Origin: Tranquillimonas rosea
GTDB lineage: Bacteria > Pseudomonadota > Alphaproteobacteria > Rhodobacterales > Rhodobacteraceae
Assembly (NCBI RefSeq): GCF_900111315.1
Contig: NZ_FOGU01000004.1
Location: 310,001-374,000, forward strand
Reading direction: 5' to 3'
Length of the DNA stretch: 64,000 nucleotides
Positions 17,458 through 26,739 of this stretch are shown in pieces (positions within the stretch are counted from its first letter, which is position 1; the number at the start of each line of letters is the position of its first letter). The notes beneath the pieces are model-generated. The model was not told where the DNA came from, ran no database searches, and saw only the letters and a program-made list of their open reading frames with translations. Position numbers and translations under genes: made by a program.

Positions 17458-17474
17458 ACGGAGGATGCCTCCGT
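17458..17474. promoter_or_regulatory. TetR operator palindrome ACGGAGG-N3-CCTCCGT
   Basis: ACGGAGG (17458-17464), ATG, CCTCCGT (17468-17474): perfect 7-bp arms, and the flanking A/T bases extend the symmetry. It lies 17 bases before the tetR start (17441) and 108 before the hydroxylase operon (17582). Size, symmetry and position are those of TetR-family operators. Confidence 0.7.
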
Positions 17475-17581
17475 ATATTAACTCTGCGGGCGTCTCCGGT
17501 GCCCGTCACGACTGTAGAGACGTCTCCGCCCGGGCGCGAGTGCCCGCCAATCCAAACATTGCCAAAGGACGGGAGGACCGC

Positions 17582-18079
17582 ATGTCACCCTCCATCAGCC
17601 TGACCCTCAACGGCGAGGCCCGGGACATCGCGCTCGACGATCCGCGCGTGACGCTCCTCGACCTCCTGCGCGAGAGGCTCGCCCTGCCCGGAACCAAGAA
17701 GGGCTGCGACCGCGGCCAGTGCGGTGCGTGCACCGTCCTGGTGAACGGGCGGCGCGTCAATTCCTGCCTGACCCTCGCGCTCACCCTGGACGGCGCCGAG
17801 ATCACCACGATCGAAGGGCTGGCCGCCGACGGCACCCTGCATCCCGTGCAGGAGGCCTTCATCGAGAACGATGCCTTTCAGTGCGGCTACTGCACGCCCG
17901 GCCAGATCATGAGCGCGGTCGGCCTGATCGCCGAGGGCCGCGCCGGCGACGACCCCGAGCGCATCCGCGAGGGCATGAGCGGCAACATCTGCCGCTGCGT
18001 CGCCTACCACGGCATCACCCTCGCCGTGCAGGACGCGACGCGCAGCATGACGCCCCTGAAGAAGGAGGACGCGGCATGA
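17582..18079 (+). CDS. Molybdenum hydroxylase (aldehyde oxidase/xanthine dehydrogenase family), 2Fe-2S subunit
   Basis: 165 residues, start ATG 17582 after CGGGAGGACCGC. The plant-ferredoxin-type cluster is bound by CDRGQCGACTVLVNG and the later Cys in VNSCL; the second cluster by FQCGYCTPGQIM and SGNICRCVAYHGI. It passes electrons from the molybdenum site to FAD. E. coli PaoA carries a Tat signal; this one starts directly with the domain, so the complex should be cytoplasmic. It overlaps the FAD gene by four bases. Confidence 0.93.
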   Translation: MSPSISLTLNGEARDIALDDPRVTLLDLLRERLALPGTKKGCDRGQCGACTVLVNGRRVNSCLTLALTLDGAEITTIEGLAADGTLHPVQEAFIENDAFQCGYCTPGQIMSAVGLIAEGRAGDDPERIREGMSGNICRCVAYHGITLAVQDATRSMTPLKKEDAA

Positions 18080-19128
18080 AACGGTTCGACTTCATACAGC
18101 CCGCCACGATCGAGGACGCGCTTGCGGCGTGGGAACCGGGCGCTGTCTGGCTCGGCGGCGGCACCAACATCGTCGACCTGATGAAGACCGGCGCGATGCA
18201 GCCGGACAAGGTCATCGACATCACCCGCCTGCCGGGCCTGTCCGAGATCGAGACGCTGCCCGACGGCGCCATCCGCATCGGGTCGCTGGTCCGCAATTCC
18301 GACCTTGCCGACCATCCCCAGATCGCGCGCCACGCCCCGATGGTGGCCGAAGCGCTGCTGGCCGGGGCCTCGGGGCAGTTGCGCAATGCGGCGACGGTGG
18401 GCGGCAACCTGATGCAGCGGACCCGCTGCGCCTATTTCCAGGACCCGACCGCCGCCTGCAACCGCCGCGCTCCGGGTACCGGATGCGATGCCGCCCAGGC
18501 CGGCGACGGCATGGCCATCCTGGGGTGGAGCGAGGCCTGTATCGCCACGAACCCGTCAGATTTCTGCGTCCCCCTCGCCGCGCTCGACGCGGTGGTCGAG
18601 GTGCAGGGGCCCGAGGGGGCCCGCGAGATCCCGGTCGCGGCGTTCCATCTGCTGCCCGGCGACACGCCCGATCGCGAGACGGATCTGGCGCCGGGCGAGC
18701 TGATCATCGGCGTGCGTCTGCCGGCCGAGGCGACCGGCTTTGCCGCCAACGCGCGGTACCTGAAGGTTCGGGACCGGACCTCCTATGCCTTTGCCATGAC
18801 CTCGGCCGCCGCCGCCCTGCGGCTGGAGGACGGTCGCATCGCAGAGGCGCGGCTGGCGCTCGGCGCCGTCGCCGCGAAACCGTGGCGCGCAACCGAGGCC
18901 GAGGCGCTGCTGGCAGGCCAGGCACCGGACGACGCGCTGTTCGACCGGGCCGCCGAGGCCGCGCTTGCCGGGGCCGCGCCCTCGGGCGGCAACGCCTGGA
19001 AGATCGATCTCGCCCGCCGCACCACCGCGCGGAGCCTGCGTATGGCCGCCGCCGGCACGCCGGCCGAGATGCCCGCCCTGCCCGCCTCTCCGTTCGGACA
19101 CTCAGCCGAGGACCACGCCCATGCCTGA
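18076..19128 (+). CDS. Molybdenum hydroxylase, FAD subunit with PaoB-like extra cysteine cluster
   Basis: 350 residues. FAD-binding motifs of the CO-dehydrogenase flavoprotein family are present: WLGGGTNIVDLMKTG, IRIGSLVRNSDLA and GASGQLRNAATVGGNLMQRT. Directly after this comes CAYFQDPTAACNRRAPGTGC, an insertion like that of PaoB (YagS), where the cysteines hold a [4Fe-4S] cluster not found in xanthine dehydrogenases. This places the complex with PaoABC-type aldehyde oxidoreductases. The start overlaps the previous stop (ATGA) and the end overlaps the next gene by 8 bases. Confidence 0.92.
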   Translation: MKRFDFIQPATIEDALAAWEPGAVWLGGGTNIVDLMKTGAMQPDKVIDITRLPGLSEIETLPDGAIRIGSLVRNSDLADHPQIARHAPMVAEALLAGASGQLRNAATVGGNLMQRTRCAYFQDPTAACNRRAPGTGCDAAQAGDGMAILGWSEACIATNPSDFCVPLAALDAVVEVQGPEGAREIPVAAFHLLPGDTPDRETDLAPGELIIGVRLPAEATGFAANARYLKVRDRTSYAFAMTSAAAALRLEDGRIAEARLALGAVAAKPWRATEAEALLAGQAPDDALFDRAAEAALAGAAPSGGNAWKIDLARRTTARSLRMAAAGTPAEMPALPASPFGHSAEDHAHA

Positions 19129-21367
19129 CACGCTCGATACCCATGTCCGCTTCGGCTCGAACTCCGGGCAGCCCATCACCCGCCGCGACGGCCGTGCAAA
19201 GGTGACCGGCGGTGCGACCTTCGCCGCGGACAACAGCCCCGACAGCGTGCTGCATGCCGTCTACGTGCCGGCCACCATCGCGCGGGGGCGGGTCACCGCG
19301 CTCGACACCGCCGCGGCCGAGGCGCATCCCGGTGTGACCCATGTGGTTACGCCGCAGAACCGGCCGCCGCTGCAGGGCGACCCTTCGGACAAGCCGACGA
19401 TGTTCTCGTTCCGCTTCGAGGCGCTGCAGGACGACACCGTCCGCTATGCCGGCCAGCCCATCGCGCTGATCCTGGGCGAGACGCTCGAAGCGGCGACCGA
19501 GGGCGCGCGGCTGCTGAACCCGCGCTACGAGATCGCGACGCCGCGCACCGGGCTGGACGAGGCCGCGCACTACACCTTCGACCCCGACGCCTTCGGCAAG
19601 CCCGCCGACACCGTGCACGGCGATCCGGAGGCCGGTCACGCTGCGGCGGCACACAGCGTCGACGTGACCTACGAGACCGCGCCGCAATATCACAACGCGA
19701 TGGAGACGCACGCCGTCGTCGCATCGTGGGACGGCGACCGCCTGTCGCTCGACATGCCCAGCCAGGCCCTGTCGATGACCTGCGCCGGCATCGCCTACTA
19801 CTTCGGCATCCCCGCCGAGAACGTGACCTTGCGCAGCCCCTATCTTGGCGGCGGCTTCGGGTCCAAGGCGATCCCGACCGGACCCTACGTCTTGGCCGTC
19901 CTCGCCGCGCGGATGACCGGGCGGCCGGTCAAGATGATGCTGACCCGCCAGCAGATGTTCGGCCCCGTAGGCCATCGCGGCCAGACGCGCCAGCGCTTGC
20001 GCCTCGGGACGGACGCCGAGGGCCGCCTGACGGTGCTGGATCACGCGGGGCTGTCCGCAACCTCGACCTTCGACGATTTCATCGAACCGGCGGCGAACGC
20101 CTCGCAGGGGCTCTATGCAGCGGGTGCCCTCCGCTCGACGCACAGCGCGGTGCGGCTCGACGTCGGCACGCCGGGCCCGATGCGCGCGCCCGGTGAGGCG
20201 TCGGGCTCGGCCGCGCTGGAATGTGCGATGGACGAGATGGCCGAGACGCTGGGGATGGACCCGCTGGAGTTCCGGCTGAGGAACTACGCCGAGACCGAGC
20301 CCGGCACCGGCAAGCCGTTCTCGTCGAAGGCGCTGCGCGAATGCTACGCCCAAGGGGCCGAGCGGTTCGGCTGGGCCGACCGCCCGCTTCAGCCCGGACA
20401 GATGCGCGATGCCGACGGCCTGCGCGTCGGCTGGGGCATGGGCACGGCGTTCTTCCCCTGCCCGATGTTCATGGCCGAGGCGAACGCCACCCTCCGCGCC
20501 GACGGCACCGCAATGGTCGAGACCTCGGCCGCCGACATGGGCCAGGGAGCCTGGACCGCCCTCGCCCAGATCGCCGCCGACAGCCTGGGCCTGCCGCTGG
20601 ATCAAGTAGAGTTCCGCGCGGGTCACTCAGGCCTGCCCGACGCCGGCGTCGCGGGCGGTTCGGGACACACCGCTACGGCGGGCAGCGCGCTGCATGCCGC
20701 AGGCGGCGACGTGATCCGGCAACTGGGCGAGATCGCCGCGGCCGACCCGGACTCGCCCCTCCACGGCGCGGGCAATGCCGGCTTCACCGCCCGTGACGGC
20801 CGCCTCTACGTCGCGGGCGACGACAGCCGCAGCGACGCTTTCGCCGACATCCTCGCCCGCGCGGGCGGGGCCGAGGTCTCCGGCGCCGGCTCGGCCTCGC
20901 GCGCGCCGGAGGCGGCCGAGGCGCATGCAATGAACGCCCACGGGGCGGTGTTCGCCGAGGTGAAGGTCGATCCCGACCTGTGCCAGATGCGGGTGACGCG
21001 GCTGGTCGGTGCCTTTGCGGCGGGCCGGATCATCAACCCGCGGCTGGCCGAGAGCCAGCTCTACGGCGGGATGATCTGGGGCCTTTCCTTCGCCCTTCAC
21101 GAAGAGGCCAGGCACGACCCCGCGCGGGGGCACATCGTGAACGCGGACCTCGCGGGGTATCACGTCCCGGTCAATGCCGACGTGCACGGGCTGGACGTGA
21201 TCTCGGTCCACGAGGACGATCCCTACGTGAACGCCCTCGGCGTGAAAGGTGTCGGAGAGATCGGCATCACCGGAACCGTCGGCGCCATCGGCAACGCGAT
21301 CTGGCACGCCACGGGCAAGCGCGTCCGCCGATTTCCGATCCGGATAGACGACCTGCTCGGCGATTGA
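19121..21367 (+). CDS. Molybdenum hydroxylase, molybdopterin catalytic subunit (PaoC-like)
   Basis: 748 residues from the ATG at 19121. It has the two Ald_Xan_dh_C domains: GQPITRRDGRAKVTGGATFAAD near the start, LGGGFGSKAIPTGPYV for cofactor contact, PGPMRAPGEASGSAALECAMDEMA in the middle, and the catalytic Glu in GVKGVGEIGITGTVGAIGNA near the C-terminus. It oxidises aldehydes or N-heterocycles at a molybdenum centre; by the PaoB-type partner an aldehyde is favoured (inference). No cofactor-maturation gene (XdhC/PaoD type) lies next to it, so that must come from elsewhere. Confidence 0.93.
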   Translation: MPDTLDTHVRFGSNSGQPITRRDGRAKVTGGATFAADNSPDSVLHAVYVPATIARGRVTALDTAAAEAHPGVTHVVTPQNRPPLQGDPSDKPTMFSFRFEALQDDTVRYAGQPIALILGETLEAATEGARLLNPRYEIATPRTGLDEAAHYTFDPDAFGKPADTVHGDPEAGHAAAAHSVDVTYETAPQYHNAMETHAVVASWDGDRLSLDMPSQALSMTCAGIAYYFGIPAENVTLRSPYLGGGFGSKAIPTGPYVLAVLAARMTGRPVKMMLTRQQMFGPVGHRGQTRQRLRLGTDAEGRLTVLDHAGLSATSTFDDFIEPAANASQGLYAAGALRSTHSAVRLDVGTPGPMRAPGEASGSAALECAMDEMAETLGMDPLEFRLRNYAETEPGTGKPFSSKALRECYAQGAERFGWADRPLQPGQMRDADGLRVGWGMGTAFFPCPMFMAEANATLRADGTAMVETSAADMGQGAWTALAQIAADSLGLPLDQVEFRAGHSGLPDAGVAGGSGHTATAGSALHAAGGDVIRQLGEIAAADPDSPLHGAGNAGFTARDGRLYVAGDDSRSDAFADILARAGGAEVSGAGSASRAPEAAEAHAMNAHGAVFAEVKVDPDLCQMRVTRLVGAFAAGRIINPRLAESQLYGGMIWGLSFALHEEARHDPARGHIVNADLAGYHVPVNADVHGLDVISVHEDDPYVNALGVKGVGEIGITGTVGAIGNAIWHATGKRVRRFPIRIDDLLGD

Positions 21368-21383
21368 CGCCCTTGACCCGCAG

Positions 21384-21404
21384 CCGGGCCGTCACGCGGC
21401 CCGG
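21384..21404 (+). terminator. Hairpin after molybdenum hydroxylase operon
   Basis: CCGGGCCG (21384-21391) pairs with CGGCCCGG (21397-21404) around TCACG, 17 bases after the stop. Only TT follows, so it is a weak or Rho-assisted terminator. Confidence 0.45.
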
Positions 21405-21466
21405 TTCCGCACCGGCATCGGATGTCGTGGAGATGCTCCCCTTGCGGGCGCGGGGGCCCTACCGCC

Positions 21467-21778
21467 TCAATGCGTCCAGGCGGCGCGGCGGTTGTGGGCG
21501 AAGTTCTCGGCGTAGCCGCGGGGGCGAACGTTAGTCTTGCGCGACTTGGGTTCCATCACCGTGGCGTCGATCCCGTGTTCGGCGGCGTATTCCAGCGCCT
21601 CTTCCTTGGTCTCGAACGTCATGTGGACCTGGGCCTGGGTGTCGTTGGAACTTGTCCAGCCCATCAGAGGATCGACCTCGCGCGCTTCTTCCGAAACGAA
21701 CTCGAGCACCCACTTCTTGGTCTTGGCGGTGCCCGAGGACATGGCGGTCTTGGCGGGGCGATAGATACGGGCTGGCAT
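21467..21778 (-). CDS. NDUFS4-like ETC complex I accessory subunit
   Basis: 103 residues of the ETC_C1_NDUFS4 family: [27 protein letters not shown], then [27 protein letters not shown] and an [19 protein letters not shown] ending. The 18-kDa-type subunit sits on the peripheral arm of alphaproteobacterial and mitochondrial complex I near the FMN/Fe-S region. It is encoded away from the nuo operon, as usual. The start is preceded by AAGGAGGTAGCC. Confidence 0.93.
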   Translation of the reverse strand: MPARIYRPAKTAMSSGTAKTKKWVLEFVSEEAREVDPLMGWTSSNDTQAQVHMTFETKEEALEYAAEHGIDATVMEPKSRKTNVRPRGYAENFAHNRRAAWTH

Positions 21779-22093
21779 CGGCTACCTCCTTGGACGGTCA
21801 CCGCCCTATATCGGTGATCGGAGGCCGCGTGGCAAGCAGTGCGCGACCGCGAACGCTGCCGGCCGTTTTCACGGGTGAGAGGGGGGATCGGGGTCTTGCG
21901 ACACGGCCGGCAGCGAACGGGTCGTGCACACGTATCAACTCACGATTTCACGGCCGATTGCAAGGGAAAAATAAACTCAGAGTTGTCGGACGCTCTCGCC
22001 TGACGGGAGGGGCGCCGCGACAATCCGTACTGCCTGCCCTCGCACTCTTGAAGCCGGCACGGTAAGGTCCATCTCGGCTGACGGAGGCGCCCG
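21779..22093. promoter_or_regulatory. Divergent intergenic region between NDUFS4-like gene and uvrB
   Basis: 315 bases with no convincing gene. It should hold both promoters; the segment 21940-21985 is clearly AT-richer than its surroundings (GGGAAAAATAAACTCAG). I looked for the alphaproteobacterial LexA pattern GTTC-N7-GTTC (or GAAC-N7-GAAC) before uvrB and found none. Confidence 0.4.
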
Positions 22094-24292
22094 ATGCACA
22101 ACAACTCTCCCGAACACATGCCCGAGCTTCTGCACTCCCCCGCTCCCGAGGCGGAGGGGCGCGACAAGCTGGAAGGCGGTATCCGGTTCAAGATGCACAC
22201 CGAGTACGGCGCGGCGGGCGATCAGCCCACCGCGATCGCCGAACTGAGCCAGGGTGTGCAGGACGGCGACCGCGACCAGGTCCTGCTTGGCGCCACGGGC
22301 ACCGGCAAGACCTTCACCATGGCCAAGGTGATCGAAGAGACCCAGCGCCCCGCCATCATCCTGGCGCCGAACAAGACGCTGGCGGCGCAGCTCTATGGCG
22401 AGTTCAAGCAGTTCTTTCCGGAGAATGCGGTCGAGTATTTCGTCAGCTACTACGACTACTACCAGCCCGAGGCCTACGTGCCGCGGTCGGACACGTATAT
22501 CGAGAAGGAATCCCAGATCAACGAGCAGATCGACCGGATGCGCCACTCGGCCACCCGCGCCCTGCTCGAACGCGACGACGTGATCATCGTGGCGTCGGTG
22601 TCGTGCATCTACGGCATCGGATCGGTCGAGACGTATTCGGCGATGACGGTCGATCTTCATGCCGGGCACGAATACGAGCAGCGCAAGGTCATGGCCGACC
22701 TCGTCGCCCAGCAGTACCGCCGCAACGACCAGGCGTTCCAGCGCGGCACCTTCCGGGTGAGGGGCGACGTGATCGAGGTCTGGCCCGCGCACCTCGAAGA
22801 CCGGGCGTGGCGGCTTTCGTTCTTCGGCGAGGAGCTGGAGGCGATCATGGAGTTCGACCCCCTGACCGGCGAGAAGACCGACACGTTCGAGCGCATCCGG
22901 ATCTACGCCAACTCGCACTACGTCACGCCGCGGCCGACGCTCAACCAGGCGGCCAACCAGATCAAGAAGGAGTTGCGCCAGCGGCTCGACCAGCTGGTGA
23001 ACGAGGGCAAGCTGCTGGAGGCGCAGCGGCTGGAGCAGCGGACGAATTTCGACCTCGAGATGCTGGAGGCCACCGGCTCGTGCAACGGGATCGAGAACTA
23101 TTCGCGCTATCTCACCGGCCGGGCGCCGGGCGAGCCGCCGCCGACCCTGTTCGAATTCATCCCCGACAACGCCATCGTCTTTGCCGACGAAAGCCACGTG
23201 AGCGTGCCGCAGATCGGCGGCATGTACCGCGGCGACTACCGGCGCAAGTTCACCTTGGCCGAGCACGGCTTCCGCCTGCCCTCGTGCATGGACAACCGCC
23301 CGCTGAAGTTCGAGGAATGGGACGCGATGCGGCCGCAATCTGTGTTCGTCTCGGCCACGCCCGCCGCGTGGGAGCTGGAACAGACCGGCGGCGTCTTTAC
23401 CGAACAGGTCATTCGCCCGACCGGCCTTCTGGACCCCGAGGTCGAGATCCGGCCCGTCGAGATGCAGGTCGACGACCTGCTAGACGAGGCGCGGCGCATG
23501 GCCGAAAAGGGCTTCCGCACCCTCGTCACCACGCTGACCAAGCGGATGGCCGAGGACCTGACCGAGTACATGCACGAACAGGGCATCCGCGTGCGCTACA
23601 TGCACTCGGATATCGACACGATCGAGCGGATCGAGATCCTGCGCGACCTGCGCCTCGGCGCGTTCGACATGCTGGTCGGGATCAACCTGCTGCGTGAGGG
23701 ACTCGACATTCCCGAATGCGGGCTCGTGGCGATCCTGGATGCCGACAAGGAAGGGTTCCTGCGCTCCGAGACCTCGCTGATCCAGACGATCGGCCGCGCG
23801 GCCCGGAACTCCGAAGGCAAGGTGATCCTCTATGCCGACCGCATGACGGGCTCGATGGAGCGCGCCCTGGCCGAGACCAACCGGCGCCGCGAAAAGCAGG
23901 TCGCCTACAACGAGGAACACGGCATCACGCCGGAGACGATCAAGAAGAACGTCGACGACATCCTCGCCGGGCTCTACCGGGGCGACGTGGACATGAACCG
24001 CGTCACCGCCACCGTCGACAAGCCGCAGGCGGGCGCGAACATGCAGGCCGTGCTGGAAGGCCTGCGCGAAGACATGCGCAAGGCGGCGGAAAACCTCGAG
24101 TTCGAGGAAGCCGCCCGGCTGCGCGACGAGGTGAAGCGTCTCGAGGCGGTCGACCTTGCCGTGGCGGACGATCCTCTGGCCCGCCAGCAGGCCGTCGAGA
24201 AGGCGACCGAGGAGGCGACCAAGAGCAAGGGCCGCTCGACCGCCGGGCGCGGCGGGCAGCGCGGTGGAAACGTGAAACGCAAGAAGCGGTAA
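22094..24292 (+). CDS. uvrB: Excinuclease ABC subunit B
   Basis: 732 residues. The DEAD-like helicase core starts with [14 protein letters not shown] and Walker [14 protein letters not shown]. The beta-hairpin that probes damaged DNA is in [20 protein letters not shown]. Further motifs are [19 protein letters not shown] and the C-terminal helicase region ([23 protein letters not shown]). The UVR domain near 660-695 ([23 protein letters not shown]) contacts UvrC. The tail is basic ([10 protein letters not shown]). It opens DNA at the lesion in nucleotide excision repair and stands alone here. Confidence 0.98.
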   Translation: MHNNSPEHMPELLHSPAPEAEGRDKLEGGIRFKMHTEYGAAGDQPTAIAELSQGVQDGDRDQVLLGATGTGKTFTMAKVIEETQRPAIILAPNKTLAAQLYGEFKQFFPENAVEYFVSYYDYYQPEAYVPRSDTYIEKESQINEQIDRMRHSATRALLERDDVIIVASVSCIYGIGSVETYSAMTVDLHAGHEYEQRKVMADLVAQQYRRNDQAFQRGTFRVRGDVIEVWPAHLEDRAWRLSFFGEELEAIMEFDPLTGEKTDTFERIRIYANSHYVTPRPTLNQAANQIKKELRQRLDQLVNEGKLLEAQRLEQRTNFDLEMLEATGSCNGIENYSRYLTGRAPGEPPPTLFEFIPDNAIVFADESHVSVPQIGGMYRGDYRRKFTLAEHGFRLPSCMDNRPLKFEEWDAMRPQSVFVSATPAAWELEQTGGVFTEQVIRPTGLLDPEVEIRPVEMQVDDLLDEARRMAEKGFRTLVTTLTKRMAEDLTEYMHEQGIRVRYMHSDIDTIERIEILRDLRLGAFDMLVGINLLREGLDIPECGLVAILDADKEGFLRSETSLIQTIGRAARNSEGKVILYADRMTGSMERALAETNRRREKQVAYNEEHGITPETIKKNVDDILAGLYRGDVDMNRVTATVDKPQAGANMQAVLEGLREDMRKAAENLEFEEAARLRDEVKRLEAVDLAVADDPLARQQAVEKATEEATKSKGRSTAGRGGQRGGNVKRKKR

Positions 24293-24316
24293 GCCTGAAG
24301 CCCGGCCGGCCTCGGT

Positions 24317-24679
24317 CTACTCGGCCTCGTCGTCGGCCAGGCGCCGCTCCAGGTCGCGCTGGACGACGGGCTTCTGCATGATGTCGAGCCCCCGCAGCGG
24401 CGCGGGCAGCTCTTCGCGCGGATGGCCGCTGAGGATCGTGACGGGCACAGCGCGATCGAGCAGCGTGCCCAGAAGATCGGCGCTGGTGTGGTCGCCGAGG
24501 TCGAAGTCGACAAGCGCCATGTCGGGGCTGGAGCCGTTGAGCGCCTCATACGCTTTCGCCGCGCTCGTATACGGCCCCATCACCCGGCAGCCCGCACCTT
24601 CCGCGATCTGTGTCAGGTCAAGAGAAATCAGAACGTCGTCCTCGACGATCAGCACAGTCTTCTGGATCAGGTCGGTCAT
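24317..24679 (-). CDS. Single-domain response regulator
   Basis: 120 residues consisting only of a receiver: acidic pair in VLIVEDDVLIS, phospho-Asp58 in MALVDFDLGD, Thr/Ser in TILSGH, and Lys103 in MQKPV. There is no output domain, so it acts by protein contact or as a relay. It lies 168 bases downstream of the GAF histidine kinase gene, same strand, and is its likely partner. Confidence 0.88.
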   Translation of the reverse strand: MTDLIQKTVLIVEDDVLISLDLTQIAEGAGCRVMGPYTSAAKAYEALNGSSPDMALVDFDLGDHTSADLLGTLLDRAVPVTILSGHPREELPAPLRGLDIMQKPVVQRDLERRLADDEAE

Positions 24680-24847
24680 GCTCGGGCAAACGGGCTCAAG
24701 TGTGGTTCTTCTACGACAGCGTTCCGAATACGCGGCCTCCGATGGAAAGGTCCAGTGCTGGTTCTCCCTACCTTGAACCCTTTTACGCAGAACTTTCGCG
24801 AGTGCTTAACTACTTAGGTCGGAAAATGACGTCGCGGCAGCCGCCGC

Positions 24848-26059
24848 TCACGCCTCCTGGCGCGGCAGGAAAACGGTCACAGTGGTGCCCGCGTCCGGCG
24901 CGCTTTCGAGGTGGACCGCGCCACCCATCAGCTCGGCGAACCGCTTGACGAGGGCCATTCCAAGCCCGGTGCCCCCGTGCGATCTCGCCCGGACGGGGTC
25001 GGCCTGTTCGAATTCCTCGAAGATCGCGCCCTGGTGCTCGGCAGCGATGCCGATGCCGGTGTCCCGGACCACCAGCCGCAGGCGCCCGTCCGGCGCCACG
25101 CCCACATTGACGACGATGCTGCCCGCGTCGGTGAACTTCACCGCATTAGACAGAAGGTTGTGCAGGATCGACTCGGCAAGCTTGCGGTCCAGCAGGATCG
25201 GACGCTCCGCCGCCGGCGCGGTCTCGACCACGAGATCCAGCCCCTTGCCCTCGGCCGCCGCCTGGTGCAGCCCGACCGCCTCTCGCGCGAGCGCGGCAAT
25301 GTCCAAGGCCTCGGCATGCACGCCCATGCCCCCGGCTTCGATCTTGGCGAGGTCCAGCAGATCGTTGAGCAGCGACCTCAGCCGCTGCGACGAACGTACG
25401 ATGACATCCGTCAGCTCTGTCTTGCGGTTGTCCGCGGCCGTCGGAAGCAACTGCGCCGCGCCGAGAATCCCCGTCAGCGGCGTCCTCATCTCGTGGCTTA
25501 CATGGGAAAAGAAGGTAGCCCGCCGGCGCGATGCCTCCTCGGCCGCCTCCTGCGCGGCGCGCCGGTCGACCAGCGCGATCCGCAGCGCGACGAGATCGTC
25601 GACGCAGGCGCCAAGCTGCCGCATCGTCTGCACCTCGTCCGCCCGCCAGGTCCGGGTCTCGTGACCGATGCAGCAGAGCGCGCCGATGGCCCCCCCTGCG
25701 CTGCCGTGGATCGGCACGCCGAGATAGGAGTAGAGCCCGAGCTGTTCGATTGCCGGGTTGCCCTTCAGCTCCGGCGCTTCGCGCGTGTCCCCGGCCACGA
25801 GCGGCACGTCACTGTCGCGCACGTGGCGGCAGAAGGAATAGCGCAGGGGCGTCTCGCGGCGGCCCTCGAACGAGTCCGGCAACCCCCTCGCCGAGCGGAA
25901 GAACTGGCGCTCTCCGGCGTCGTCGATGATCGAGATGAGCGAGATCGGAACATCCATCAGCCGCGCGGCGAGCGAGGTGATGTTGTCGAAGCGCGGATCC
26001 TCTTTCGTGTCGAGCAGCGCGAGCCGCTCGAATGCATGACTGTCGGATTGAACACCCAT
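24848..26059 (-). CDS. Cytoplasmic GAF-domain sensor histidine kinase
   Basis: 403 residues from the ATG at 26059, which follows GCGGGAGGCACA; a TTG seven codons upstream has no such site. A GAF domain spans about 10-165 (FDNITSLAARLMDVPISLISIID, YSFCRHVRDSDVPLV, YLGVPIHGSAGGAIGALCCIG). HisKA has phospho-His189 in FFSHVSHEMRTPLTG. The ATPase motifs are NLLSNAVKF, DTGIGI and GGTGLGMALVKRF. There are no membrane segments, so the signal is internal or diffusible. With the single-domain regulator downstream it makes a two-component pair. It is divergent from queF. Confidence 0.9.
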   Translation of the reverse strand: MGVQSDSHAFERLALLDTKEDPRFDNITSLAARLMDVPISLISIIDDAGERQFFRSARGLPDSFEGRRETPLRYSFCRHVRDSDVPLVAGDTREAPELKGNPAIEQLGLYSYLGVPIHGSAGGAIGALCCIGHETRTWRADEVQTMRQLGACVDDLVALRIALVDRRAAQEAAEEASRRRATFFSHVSHEMRTPLTGILGAAQLLPTAADNRKTELTDVIVRSSQRLRSLLNDLLDLAKIEAGGMGVHAEALDIAALAREAVGLHQAAAEGKGLDLVVETAPAAERPILLDRKLAESILHNLLSNAVKFTDAGSIVVNVGVAPDGRLRLVVRDTGIGIAAEHQGAIFEEFEQADPVRARSHGGTGLGMALVKRFAELMGGAVHLESAPDAGTTVTVFLPRQEA

Positions 26060-26268
26060 TGTGCCTCCCGCTGACGGCAACGCCGGTGGGTCCGCCGGGC
26101 CGCGCGCCGCCGAAGCAGCTTTGAGTATGAAACGCCAAAAATATGCGTCCCAAGTCTATGACATGCACCGACCCGGCCTGTCCAAGTTCGACTGCCCCCG
26201 ACACGCAGCGTCACCGGGAGCGCCGGCCCGCGATTTACCGCCTTGCGAGAGGCTGCTATGCGCACCGC

Positions 26269-26739
26269 ATGGCACATGGCGACACTCCCACCCACGGCCT
26301 GACCCAGCTCGGCCAGTCCGTCGGACTTCCGGCGAGCCCCGAGGAGGCCGTGCTCGAGCGCGTTGCGAACCCGCAGGCGGGCCATCGGTACAACGTGCGC
26401 TTCACGGCGCCGGAATTCACGTCGCTCTGCCCGATGACCGGGCAGCCGGACTTCGCCCATCTGGTGATCGACTACGTGCCTGGCGACTGGCTGGTCGAAA
26501 GCAAGTCGCTCAAGCTGTACCTGACCTCGTTCCGCAACCACGGCGCCTTTCACGAGGATTGCACCATCGGCATCGCCCGCCGCCTGGTGGACACGCTGGA
26601 CCCGGCATGGCTGCGGATCGGCGGCTACTGGTATCCGCGCGGCGGAATTCCGATCGACGTGTTCTACCAGACCGGGCCGATGCCCGCGGATGTCTGGATT
26701 CCCGATCAGGGCGTCCCGCCCTATCGCGGCCGCGGCTAG
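26269..26739 (+). CDS. queF: NADPH-dependent 7-cyano-7-deazaguanine reductase
   Basis: 156 residues from the ATG at 26269 ([15 protein letters not shown]); the frame open from 26143 has no conserved sequence. The catalytic Cys is in [17 protein letters not shown], and the NADPH-binding QueF motif is [22 protein letters not shown]. The length matches the single-domain YkvM-type QueF. It reduces preQ0 to preQ1 for tRNA queuosine. The ribosome site is weak (GAGAGG, far upstream). It ends tail-to-tail with ligD, sharing CTAG at 26736-26739. Confidence 0.95.
   Translation: MAHGDTPTHGLTQLGQSVGLPASPEEAVLERVANPQAGHRYNVRFTAPEFTSLCPMTGQPDFAHLVIDYVPGDWLVESKSLKLYLTSFRNHGAFHEDCTIGIARRLVDTLDPAWLRIGGYWYPRGGIPIDVFYQTGPMPADVWIPDQGVPPYRGRG

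Noticed and set aside
18704-20626. A 640-codon minus-strand frame opposite the molybdenum hydroxylase genes
   Set aside because: Antisense shadow of the FAD and catalytic subunit genes, with low-complexity Arg/His/Gly-rich product and no ribosome site.
21800-22093. Possible SOS (LexA) box before uvrB
   Set aside because: No GTTC-N7-GTTC or GAAC-N7-GAAC spacing could be found in the region.
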